64,000 nucleotides of DNA, taken from positions 186,001 through 250,000 of the forward strand of contig CP036201.1 in the NCBI GenBank assembly GCA_004299845.1. The letters are read 5' to 3'. Position numbers and translations under genes: made by a program. The notes under the pieces were generated by a model. It had not been told where the DNA came from. It saw nothing but the letters and a program-made list of their open reading frames with translations, and did no database searches. Within the stretch, counting starts at the first letter, position 1. Each line of letters opens with the position of its first letter. This DNA is from Verrucomicrobia bacterium S94 (GTDB lineage Bacteria > Verrucomicrobiota > Kiritimatiellia > Kiritimatiellales > Pontiellaceae). Shown piece after piece: positions 1-7,752 of this stretch.

Positions 1-114
1 CTTTTCCAAGGATCGGAAAACATGGGGTTAGTTTTTTGGTAAATTGAATTTGTTACAAATAAATTACTCAATAGTTGCAGTATTAATTTTCATATCTATT
101 CCAGTGGACGAAAC

Positions 115-516
115 TTACCTGTACATAAAAAGATAAATGAATAATGATATAAAAAACAAAAAGAAAGATAGGTATGATAGTGATTTGCTGATATAAAATA
201 TTAATATTTTACTATCACTTTTATTGTAATGATTTATAAGATTTGCTAAATCAGCAAGTATCAAAGAAAACAAGGCAGAAATGCATACTCGCGCTGCTAT
301 TCCAGTAATAAGCAATCCATTATTGTGTTTTCCTGGAATATATATTTTGCCATTAGCAATAGAAATAATCAGATATATAGATAATCCAATTACAATTATT
401 CCAGATAACTGCCTATCGAATTTTGGCATAATGTTTCGATTATTCCAATTCTTTTGTTTTTCGTCAATAATTTCTCTAAATTTTAATAATATAATTTTAT
501 AATTAAAAACACTCAT
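115..516 (-). CDS. small multi-span membrane protein, unknown function
   Basis: A 133-aa protein with a basic, lysine-rich N-terminus (residues 1-30) followed by about three hydrophobic segments, at roughly 38-58, 68-92 and 107-130, so it is predicted to sit in the inner membrane with the N-terminus in the cytoplasm. No family is recognised. The gene is very AT-rich and uses many Ile, Asn and Lys codons, unlike the host genes from 1.9 kb onward, which suggests a horizontally acquired or poorly ameliorated patch. No strong ribosome-binding site precedes the ATG. Reality of the gene rests on its length in AT-rich sequence and its coherent membrane topology. Confidence 0.5.
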   Translation of the reverse strand: MSVFNYKIILLKFREIIDEKQKNWNNRNIMPKFDRQLSGIIVIGLSIYLIISIANGKIYIPGKHNNGLLITGIAARVCISALFSLILADLANLINHYNKSDSKILIFYISKSLSYLSFFLFFISLFIYLFMYR

Positions 517-826
517 TGTATTCTTATTTGTGGATGGGATTTATGTTGTTAATATTTTATTGCATTATCTTTATAAAATTCAGTTGCTTTATTTTGATTT
601 ATTGAAGCTTAATGGGCTTAGAGAGGCCGCACAATCTTCATCTGCATTCAGTGAGATTCCTCCCATATTAAAGGTGATGGGTTCAAACTCGTCTATACCG
701 TTGTTGTTTGATGTAGAAATCATGGGACTTTGGTAGAGAATCTCTTCGGCAGTGCGGTTTGATGCTGAATCCCCATCCATCTCTGAGGGAGGAAACAAAG
801 AAAATACCCGGAGTTATGCACTATAA
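517..826. other. intergenic region with one weak minus-strand ORF
   Basis: No convincing gene is seen in this 310-bp stretch. A minus-strand reading frame from an ATG at 780 to a stop at 589 would encode about 63 residues of acidic, hydrophilic sequence, but it has no ribosome-binding site and no recognisable family. It lies just downstream of the 827-1216 gene and could be a remnant of its missing 3' part. Confidence 0.3.
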
Positions 827-1216
827 CTAAAACTGACCAATGAGTGGTTTAAAGAGTGGGTCCACTTCTCTCCCCCAAAAAAGCTCCATTCCTGTTTGAT
901 TGTTTGGTTCAATATTAAGTTCACCATAATTAATAACCCCTCGAACAGGAACATCCATGCTAAGCATATCAATGGTTAGTTTGTGTGCGATATGACATAC
1001 GTCCATGAGATATAATTGGTCTTGCGAGTGGTGCTTGTAATAAATAATAATTGTATCGGAGAAATAGATCATTCCATAATCGCTTTGTTCACCTTGAAAA
1101 AAGTGCGATTGACTGGATACGAATTTTTTGAGTATGCGACTAACTTTATCTGGCTCGGTCTGGCATAAGCGCTCGAACCCAAGGATGTCTATAAATGCAA
1201 AGAATCTCTTTTTCAT
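827..1216 (-). CDS. nucleotide-cyclase-like domain protein, possibly truncated
   Basis: The reading frame is open further upstream, but the protein most likely starts at the internal Met at 1216 (MKKRFFAFIDILGF...), giving about 129 aa. The pattern FAFIDILGF near the N-terminus, followed by a segment around YFSDTIIIYY and then a VRGVINYGEL strand, resembles the hypothetical bacterial proteins with a class III nucleotidyl-cyclase-like fold (D...F..F....G.I..G). Such proteins are usually over 200 aa, so this copy may have lost its C-terminus. No enzymatic activity can be claimed. The gene shares the AT-rich composition of its left neighbour. Confidence 0.45.
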   Translation of the reverse strand: MKKRFFAFIDILGFERLCQTEPDKVSRILKKFVSSQSHFFQGEQSDYGMIYFSDTIIIYYKHHSQDQLYLMDVCHIAHKLTIDMLSMDVPVRGVINYGELNIEPNNQTGMELFWGREVDPLFKPLIGQF

Positions 1217-1291
1217 ATTCTGTGTCTTTATTTTTTGAAATAGAACAATTGGTTGGGCAGAAAATTTCGCGCTGTTTATTTTATAAAACAC

Positions 1292-1892
1292 GGTAATAAA
1301 ACGATGTTCGATTTGTAAGAGTTAAATTAAGAATTTTTAAGGGTTTGGCTGGTGCGGTTTTGCAGCAGGCGAGCCGCCTGCGGTACGATCAAACCCCGAA
1401 ACCACCGAGGCGGCGGTACAGACTGGTATCGCAGGCCGTCGGCCTGCCCCGTAAAGCAGATGAAGGGGTATCCTGTTAAGGCCATATCAGTTATACCATT
1501 TACTAAAACATTCCGGTCTTAACGTCAGCGTTATTCCGCGCAGCGACGCAGAGCGCGCGGAGCCATTTATGACTGAATTTCTCTGTGTCCTCAGCGCTTC
1601 TGCTAGGGATCAAATTTATACCGGATAGTATTAACGTTTGGTATTACTCATATGCGTGTAGGCCCGATGCCCCATCGGGCGCGTGTACGCAGGGCGATTT
1701 AACCGGATGACGGGGAGGGACACCTGGCCCGGTCAAAAGCTTTGCGTCTTTTTGCCAACAGTGGTTGGGAAATTGATCTCCCGCAGAGCCGCAGAAGAAC
1801 ACCGTGATATGAGTGGGAGTGCTTGCAGGGATGGGGCGAGGGAGAGGGTATTAAATACGGAGATACTTGGATCCGAGGACCGACCTTTTTGA
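1292..1892. repeat. gene-free stretch with repeat-like debris
   Basis: About 600 bp without a credible gene. It contains GC-rich inverted patches (for example the GCAGGC/GCCTGC motifs near 1365-1460) and two fragments of the widespread intergenic pattern in which GCAGAG and related units are interspersed (near 1535-1600 and 1782-1805). These look like degenerate copies of a dispersed genomic repeat. A 69-codon plus-strand frame at 1683-1892 crosses the repeat and is not considered real. Confidence 0.4.
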
Positions 1893-2891
1893 CTATTTTG
1901 CTGTCGGGTAGATGGTTTTCCAGTTTTCTTTCATGCTGACGATGATCCAGCCGCGGTCAGGACCTTCGTCGAGTCCGCGTTTAAGGGCACCGATTTGGGA
2001 ATCCCGGTCGTAGGCATATTCCCGTTCTTTATCATCGTGATGAATCAGGATCCCGAGTCGTTTTCCGTGGCCGGAGGTGGTGTATTCCAGCATCTGGAAA
2101 TCGCCATCGGAATTGCCGGCCGCAAAAATGGGGCGGCGTCCAATATGCATGTTAATGCCGACGGGTTTTCCGGCCTTGTCGTCGATGAAATTCAGTTCCG
2201 GGAGGCGGGTGAGCTGTGGTATCCCATCGAGGACTTCATATTTTGTTTTAATGCTGCTGCCGACGACCTGTTCCGGAGGAATGCCGTAAACTGCTTCGGT
2301 CCAGGGGCGCATAAATTCAATACCACCGCCGGACACAATATAGGTTTTAAACCCGTTGGCCCGCAGATAATCCAGCAGTTCGAGCATCGGTTGATAGACC
2401 ATTTCGGTGAAGGGTCTCCCGGTGTCCGGGTGCCGGGTGGTTTGCAGCCAGTTCAATACAATCCGCTCAAATTCGGCGTTGCTCATGCCGGCATGCGTGG
2501 CCATGGTCATTTTGAGCAGTGCTTTTTCGCCGCCGTCCAGGGCACTTTTCATATCGCCCATCAGCACCGAGGCAAACGGTTCGGTGGTCTTCCATTCCGG
2601 GTGTTCGGGAGCCAGCGTTTTAATCCGGTCGAAGATGAAACAGGCCTGGAAATAGAGGGGTTGTTCGCTCCACAGTGTGCCGTCGTTGTCGAACGTGGCG
2701 ATGCGTTCCGTCACCGGAACAAAATCACCGGAGTCGGGTGTGGTGACCTGCGATACAAATTCGACGATGGATTTTTTCTCAGCGCCGTCTTTCCACGAGG
2801 GAAGTGGATCGGTCGGCGGTTTTTCGCGTGATAAAGTCGTGCCGGCGGTCAGGGCGGCGGCGCATAGGATAATTATTTTTACGGTATTCAT
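1893..2891 (-). CDS. exported HAD-superfamily phosphatase/hydrolase
   Basis: A 332-aa protein with a signal peptide (about residues 1-21) and a complete haloacid-dehalogenase core: motif I as FDNDGTLW near residue 68 (the DxDGT nucleophile and acid), motif II as the YIVSGGG segment (Ser) near 185, and motif III/IV as the GNSDGDFQM segment near 258 (Asp pair binding Mg2+). The family hydrolyses phosphate esters; the secretion signal places it in the periplasm. It lies directly downstream of the arylsulfatase, 71 bp after its last codon, a pairing that suggests shared function in substrate turnover. IS66 insertion in the upstream cistron may have reduced or altered its transcription. The exact substrate cannot be read from sequence. 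Confidence 0.85.
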   Translation of the reverse strand: MNTVKIIILCAAALTAGTTLSREKPPTDPLPSWKDGAEKKSIVEFVSQVTTPDSGDFVPVTERIATFDNDGTLWSEQPLYFQACFIFDRIKTLAPEHPEWKTTEPFASVLMGDMKSALDGGEKALLKMTMATHAGMSNAEFERIVLNWLQTTRHPDTGRPFTEMVYQPMLELLDYLRANGFKTYIVSGGGIEFMRPWTEAVYGIPPEQVVGSSIKTKYEVLDGIPQLTRLPELNFIDDKAGKPVGINMHIGRRPIFAAGNSDGDFQMLEYTTSGHGKRLGILIHHDDKEREYAYDRDSQIGALKRGLDEGPDRGWIIVSMKENWKTIYPTAK

Positions 2892-2925
2892 TAGGAGCTA
2901 TCTCCTGATTGCCCGGTAACCAAAC

Positions 2926-2946
2926 CGCCCGCTGTGAAAGCGGGCG
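2926..2946 (-). promoter_or_regulatory. inter-cistronic hairpin between sulfatase and HAD genes
   Basis: A perfect stem (CGCCCGCT with its complement, 5-base loop) lies between the sulfatase stop codon and the HAD start. It is not followed by a clear T-run, so it is more likely an mRNA-stabilising or attenuating structure than a full terminator. Confidence 0.4.
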
Positions 2947-2962
2947 ATATTCGGCGGGTTGC

Positions 2963-3179
2963 TTATTTACCGGATGCGGCGTTTTCGATCTGCTGCTGGA
3001 TTTTGTCCAGATTGAAGGACCCGGGACTCTGGCTCGGGGGATATTCCGCCAGCGTTTCGAAAAACCTGCCGGCGATCTGCTGCATCGGAACAATCACATA
3101 AGGCCGGTCCAGGAACCAGTCGTGATAGACGTTGGCATCAATCTGTGCCTTTTCAAACGGATCGCGCCGCAGATGGAAG
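2963..3179 (-). pseudogene. arylsulfatase, severed C-terminal fragment
   Basis: This minus-strand piece encodes the last ~70 residues of a sulfatase (LRRDPFEKAQ... through YPPSQSPGSFNLDKI to the end), a segment typical of the C-terminus of family S1 arylsulfatases. It continues exactly the reading frame of the N-terminal piece at 5573-6945 once the IS66 element 3180-5564 and one copy of the 8-bp duplication are removed: the joined codons read ...IPLLFHLRRDP.... Alone, it has no start signal of its own; translation could begin only at a Met supplied by the IS end. Confidence 0.9.
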
Positions 3180-3202
3180 GTAAGCGTCTTTTGGATCACC
3201 CC

Positions 3203-4798
3203 CTATGCAGCCTCGCGAGATGCTGATAAGGTCTTGGATGATGGAGCAGGTTCGGCGTTTTCCCGGCGCGCCTTCCATTGGGCTGGCGTCCAGTCGGGGG
3301 CATCCCGACTGTCCATGGTCGGCAGGGCGTCCAGGACTTCTCTCAGATAGTCGGCGGGGTTGATATCGAGTTTGCGACAGGTTTCGACCAGGCTGTAAAT
3401 GACTGCGCTGGTCTGTCCGGAGTCCGGGCTGCCGAAGAACAGGAAGTTCTTCTTGCCGATGGCCGTGGGCCGGATGGCATTCTCCACGAGGTTGTTGTCG
3501 ATTTCCAGGCGGCTGTGATCGACATAATGAGTGAGGCTGTCCCACCGGCTCAGAGTGTAGCGAATGGCTTCGCCGAGTTTGCTTTTCGGGAGCTGACGTG
3601 TCTTTTCTCGCTCCAGAATGGTTTTCAGTTTTTCCAGGATGGGTGATGCGTCCTTCTGACGAACTGCGGATCGGTCGAGTTCAGGCGTCTTCCGCAGGTC
3701 GGTTTCGATGCGGTAGAGCTTGGCGATGTGTTTGACGATTTTGCGCGAGATGGAGTCGCCGGCCTCTACGAACTTGCGACGTGCATGGGCCCAGCACCCT
3801 GCATGGATGATGGATTCTTTTTCTTCAGTGTGGTCCGGTTTATTCAACCAGCATGGATACGCTTCGTAGCCGTCGCTTTGCAGATAGCCGGAAAAATCCG
3901 TGAGCATTCCGTCCAGACACTCATTGGCCCGGCTTGCGAACCATTCGAACAGCGCGCCGACCCCCGGGCTGTGATAAACCCATAGGTATCCGTTAGGACA
4001 GTAGTCCTTTTGCTTGTCCTGATGCTTGATAACAGTTTCGTCGGCCTGAATATATCCACTTTGTCGAATTTCATTTCGAAGGGATTCATAAATCATCGTC
4101 AGCCAATTGGCCGTCAGATACATCCAGTTGCCCATCGTTTTCCGACTGACTTCGATATCGTACCGATACTTTAAAATCCATTCCTGTCGATACAGGGGAA
4201 GATGGTCGCAGTATTTGTTCAGAATAATCTGTGCGATGAGTCCGGCTGAGGCATAGCTGTTTTGAATCAGTCGCTCCGGGGCCGGGGCAATCACCGGAGC
4301 GGCTTCACGATCATCGATCAGGACATATTTTTCGCGGACAATAATACGACGAAAGTAACGGGACGGAACCACGTCGAGTTCTTCAACCGTTTCTTCGCCA
4401 ATTTTCTTATAGAGCTCCGGTTCTTCCTGTACTTCATCCGGAATGATCACAACCCGTTCAACAGGCAGATCTTCCGGCACCCGTTCTTTCAGTGGTTTAC
4501 GTTTCCCGCGACGAGAGTCTTTTGGATCCTCCGGTTGCGGCATCTCATCCGCCGACTCTTCGGCCTCCTCCAGCTGCTTCTGCAATGCGTAGAGTTCTTC
4601 AAAGGCCAGCTCCATCTGATCCGGACTCAGTTTTTCCGAACTGCGCCCGAACAGTTTCTTCAGCAGATACTGAACCTTCTCTTCCAGGATTTTTATTTTG
4701 GATTTAAGCTGCTCACTTTCGGATTCGAGCGCTTCAAAAGAAGCGCTCTTCTCCAGCAGCAGATCGAAGTTTTCCCGATTAAAATCCATGGGATGCAT
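3203..4798 (-). CDS. tnpC: IS66 transposase TnpC (DDE)
   Basis: The DDE transposase of the element. After an N-terminal coiled coil (about residues 20-60 of the open frame) and the zinc-finger-like/linker region come the RNase-H-fold catalytic core, with candidate acidic residues in QADETVIKHQ, LQSDGYEAY and NNLVENAIRP, and the C-terminal IS66 tail (PADYLREVLDALPTM). The frame is open to a TTG at 4837 just after the tnpB stop, which would allow coupled translation; the first ATG is at 4798. Neither has a good Shine-Dalgarno sequence, so the start is uncertain by 13 residues. Confidence 0.95.
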   Translation of the reverse strand: MHPMDFNRENFDLLLEKSASFEALESESEQLKSKIKILEEKVQYLLKKLFGRSSEKLSPDQMELAFEELYALQKQLEEAEESADEMPQPEDPKDSRRGKRKPLKERVPEDLPVERVVIIPDEVQEEPELYKKIGEETVEELDVVPSRYFRRIIVREKYVLIDDREAAPVIAPAPERLIQNSYASAGLIAQIILNKYCDHLPLYRQEWILKYRYDIEVSRKTMGNWMYLTANWLTMIYESLRNEIRQSGYIQADETVIKHQDKQKDYCPNGYLWVYHSPGVGALFEWFASRANECLDGMLTDFSGYLQSDGYEAYPCWLNKPDHTEEKESIIHAGCWAHARRKFVEAGDSISRKIVKHIAKLYRIETDLRKTPELDRSAVRQKDASPILEKLKTILEREKTRQLPKSKLGEAIRYTLSRWDSLTHYVDHSRLEIDNNLVENAIRPTAIGKKNFLFFGSPDSGQTSAVIYSLVETCRKLDINPADYLREVLDALPTMDSRDAPDWTPAQWKARRENAEPAPSSKTLSASREAA

Positions 4799-4840
4799 TA
4801 TACCAAAACCCGGCGGAAAATCTGATAGAAACTTCAATAA

Positions 4841-5191
4841 TTATCGCTGATACCACGGCTTGAGAGAGCCGCGTCTGAGATCCACTCCGTCCAGTAGAAG
4901 CGATAGGGATTCCGGGGCAAGCTCCAGCTTTTTATCATCGCCCGTTACGCCTTTCGGCCAGGTAAAGCGCCCCTGCTCCAACCGCTTAATCATCACCCAC
5001 ATTCCCGTTCCATCCCAGTAAAGCGATTTGATCAAGGTTCTTCGCCGGTTCGTAAAAACAAACAACGCCCCGGAACAGGGATCTTCCTTCAGTTGTTCGA
5101 GCACAACGGTATGCAACCCGTTAAAACTCTTCCGCAAATCAACCGGCTCCACGGCAAGAAACACCCGCAGCGATCCTGTTAGGCTCAGCAT
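4841..5191 (-). CDS. tnpB: IS66 accessory protein TnpB
   Basis: A 116-aa protein of the IS66 Orf2/TnpB family, recognised by VDLRKSFNGL (about residues 17-26), ALFVFTNRRRTLIKSLYWDGTGMW and the R-F-TWP segment. It is required together with TnpA for efficient IS66 transposition, but its biochemical role is not established. Its start overlaps the end of tnpA by a few bases, consistent with coupled translation. Confidence 0.95.
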   Translation of the reverse strand: MLSLTGSLRVFLAVEPVDLRKSFNGLHTVVLEQLKEDPCSGALFVFTNRRRTLIKSLYWDGTGMWVMIKRLEQGRFTWPKGVTGDDKKLELAPESLSLLLDGVDLRRGSLKPWYQR

Positions 5192-5505
5192 TGTGCAGCC
5201 TCACGAAACACTGTCCCCAATGCCGAGGGAGAATCCACCTGCATGCGAACCTCCACCTGATTGGGGAAACAGACCCGAACTTCCAGTCTCGGAGCAGGCA
5301 GATTCACTTGAACTTCCTGCATCGGCGGTGAGTTCTTGCGCTCTTTTGCGAGCCAGCTGTAGAACGTCTGCAGATTGATCTCGTGCTCCGCACAGAACTT
5401 CACCGCCGAAAGGCCGCTCCGATGAAACTGAGCTACGAACTCCTGACGAACTGCCGCGCTGCGGTAAACTCGTCTCCGACATGTTTCTTGAGTATTGTTA
5501 TCCAT
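5185..5505 (-). CDS. tnpA: IS66 accessory protein TnpA (HTH)
   Basis: A 106-aa protein with an N-terminal helix-turn-helix of the transposase orfA type (YRSAAVRQEFVAQFHRSGLSAVKFCAEHEI..., about residues 13-52), the usual first cistron of IS66 elements. It presumably binds DNA. The gene is intact and starts near the right terminal repeat, from which the operon is transcribed leftward. Confidence 0.92.
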   Translation of the reverse strand: MDNNTQETCRRRVYRSAAVRQEFVAQFHRSGLSAVKFCAEHEINLQTFYSWLAKERKNSPPMQEVQVNLPAPRLEVRVCFPNQVEVRMQVDSPSALGTVFREAAQC

Positions 5506-5564
5506 GCCGATACCGTATCAGCGAATCGCAAGCCTGACTACGGGGTCGACGAAGAGACGTTTAC

Positions 5565-6945
5565 GATGGAAGAGCAGGGGAATACGCAGTTCCGTAAACG
5601 GTTCGCGCCAGATCTGGAACGCATCGGCGCGGTTTTCCTGAAAGACCGCTTTCCAGTCGCCCAGGCGCAGCGCAACCATCTGGCCGTCGTCATTGACATA
5701 GAAGAATTCCTTACGCGGTGATGCGCTGATATTCTCTTCAAAGGTTTCATAGCTCGCAGCCTGAGCAAAGTAGGCGTTCATGTCGTACCCGTCGAGGTGC
5801 TGGCGGTAGGTGCGGCCGATGGCTTCATAGCCGTCGAGCATATCCTCCTTCAGATCGGTTTTCCCGGCCGCGGAAGCGAGGGTAACCATCCAGTCTTCGT
5901 GGGCGACCAGTCCGTTCAGTGTGATGCCGGCCGGCCAGTGTCCATTCCAGCGGGCAAAGGCGGGTACGCGATAGGCCCCTTCCCAGTTGCTGTTTTTCTC
6001 CTTGCGGAAGGGGGTGTATCCGGCATCCGGCCAGGTGTTGAAGTGGGGGCCGTTGTCGGTGGAATACATAACGATCGTGTTGTCGGCAATGTCCAGTTCA
6101 TCCAGCAGATCCAGCAGTTCGCCCACATGCATATCGTGCTCCACCATACCGTCGTGGTATTCATTTCCCCGCGGTCCGGCCAGCCCGGTGTGTTCCTCCT
6201 TTACATGGGTGCGGAAATGCATGCGGGTGGCGTTCCACCAGCAGAAGAACGGTTTGCCGGTTTCGGCCTGCCGTTTGATATACGCCTTGGCCGCTGCGAC
6301 GGTTTCATCATCGATGGTTTCCATCCGTTTTTTGGTCAGCGGTCCGGTGTCCTCAATCGTCTGGGTTCCGTTCGGATTGACCCTGGAACGGATGACTCCG
6401 CGCGGGCCGTACTGCTCGATAAAGGTTTTCCCGTTGGGCAGTACATAGTCGGTGGGGTAATCGCGGTTTTCCGGTTCTTCGGAGGCATTCAGGTGATAGA
6501 GGCTGCCGAAATATTCATCGAAGCCGTGGTTGGTCGGCAGATGTTCATCGCGATCGCCGAAGTGGTTTTTGCCGAACTGACCGGTGGAATATCCGAGTGT
6601 TTTCAGCACGGCGGCGATGGTGATGTCCTGTTCCTGCCAGCCTTCTTTGGCGCCGGGCAGGCCGACTTTGGTCATGCCGGTCCGTACGGGAACAGTTCCG
6701 CCGATGAAGGCCGCCCGCCCGGCGGTACAGGACTGTTGGGCGTAATAATCTGTAAAGCTGAGTCCTTCGTGCGCAATCCGGTCGATATTCGGTGTACGGT
6801 AGCCCATCATGCCGCGGTTGTTGTGGCTGATGTTCCAGGTTCCGATATCATCGCCCCAGATAATAAGAATATTCGGTTTTTCCCCGGCCTGTCCGAGCAA
6901 AGGGATGGTGCCGGCAATACAAAGTACGGCAAGTGCGGTTTTCAT
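5565..6945 (-). pseudogene. arylsulfatase (family S1), N-terminal part, disrupted by IS66
   Basis: Encodes about 457 genuine residues before running into the IS end, where the frame reads on for 18 foreign codons to a stop at 5518. It has a signal peptide (residues 1-20), the metal-binding WGDDIG segment near 30 and the sulfatase signature SCTAGR near residue 74, in which Cys is converted to formylglycine, followed by the GWQEQDITIA and GKNHFGD motifs. The family hydrolyses sulfate esters, typically of algal or host polysaccharides, in the periplasm. The missing C-terminus is at 2963-3179. A GGAGGG ribosome-binding site precedes the ATG. Function is probably lost unless the truncated protein folds. 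Confidence 0.93.
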
Positions 6946-7068
6946 GATTCCCTCCAGTTTGTGAATGAACTGCGTTTCCGTCTGTGAACGCAGATTTTAA
7001 AGGGAGGGTGTAATAGGGCAATAAAAAATAAGTTAAAATTTTATGAGTTTTGTTATATTTTAAAAAGG

Positions 7069-7749
7069 TTAAAATCCTGCGGTATAGGAGGCAAAAAGAG
7101 CAATGCCGTCGATTTCGGAAGTTCCGCCGATTTCCGAGAAGTCGACATGGGCCCAGTTGGCCCGGGCCCCGAGGCCGAGCATGCCTTTTTCGTGAACGCG
7201 GAATTCGAATCCGGTGCGGGCGTACCAGCCCAGACCGAATACCGATTCGGAATCGTCATCCGTTGTGGTTCCGTCATCTGTCTCGGTACGATAGTGCGCA
7301 TAGAGCATCAACGGTCCGCTGCCGGCATAGATGCGGACCTTTCTGCCTTTATCCAGAAAAAGACCGGCATAAGCGCCGCCAGCCAGATCGAAGGTCCACA
7401 TCGAGGTGGATAGGCTGACATACAGGCCTCCTCCTCCGGCAGTCAGATAGTTGATCTTATCAAAGCGGAAGCCCAACAGGAAGGAGCATTCCAGACCATA
7501 CTGAAACCGCTCTCCCCGGGGCAGCGTCGTCCAGGCCCCGCCCAGCTGGGGCAGCAGCGAAACGTCGACCTTTTCTGTTTCACCGGTATCCGCATCCGGC
7601 GGCGAAAATTTGAGATCATCGTACTGAACGGCCCCCAGCAGGCCTGAAACGGTGAAGTTTTCTTCCCAGCTATCGTATTTATGGGTTTGTGCGGACAGCT
7701 TTCCGGCAATAAGTATGAGCAGCACAAGAGCCGGTTTCAGTTTCTGCAT
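7069..7749 (-). CDS. outer-membrane beta-barrel protein, unknown function
   Basis: A 226-aa protein with a signal peptide (about 1-20) and alternating hydrophobic/polar strands ending in an aromatic-Phe C-terminus (ALFASYTAGF), the usual signal for beta-barrel assembly. It follows the RND transporter gene by 3 bp and is therefore the last gene of the efflux operon. It is far too short to be a TolC-type channel, so it is not the pump's expected outer-membrane exit duct. It could be a small porin or an accessory barrel. No specific family is recognised. Confidence 0.65.
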   Translation of the reverse strand: MQKLKPALVLLILIAGKLSAQTHKYDSWEENFTVSGLLGAVQYDDLKFSPPDADTGETEKVDVSLLPQLGGAWTTLPRGERFQYGLECSFLLGFRFDKINYLTAGGGGLYVSLSTSMWTFDLAGGAYAGLFLDKGRKVRIYAGSGPLMLYAHYRTETDDGTTTDDDSESVFGLGWYARTGFEFRVHEKGMLGLGARANWAHVDFSEIGGTSEIDGIALFASYTAGF

Positions 7750-7752
7750 GGT

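Larger units (their letters stand above)
3180..5564 (-). mobile_element. IS66-family insertion sequence, complete
   Basis: A 2385-bp element carrying the classical tnpA-tnpB-tnpC operon of IS66. Both ends begin GTAA(G/A)CGTCT(T/C)TT, matching each other as imperfect terminal inverted repeats in the form typical of the family. The 8-bp sequence GATGGAAG is present immediately outside both ends (3172-3179 and 5565-5572), which is the target-site duplication length expected for IS66. All three ORFs are intact, so the element is probably active and the insertion recent. It interrupts the arylsulfatase coding sequence. Confidence 0.97.

Noticed and set aside
1995-2831. 278-codon plus-strand frame
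   Set aside because: It is antisense to the HAD hydrolase, whose catalytic motifs and signal peptide are clear.
5797-6987. 396-codon plus-strand frame
   Set aside because: Antisense to the sulfatase, with repetitive Val/Gly/Phe composition typical of shadow frames.
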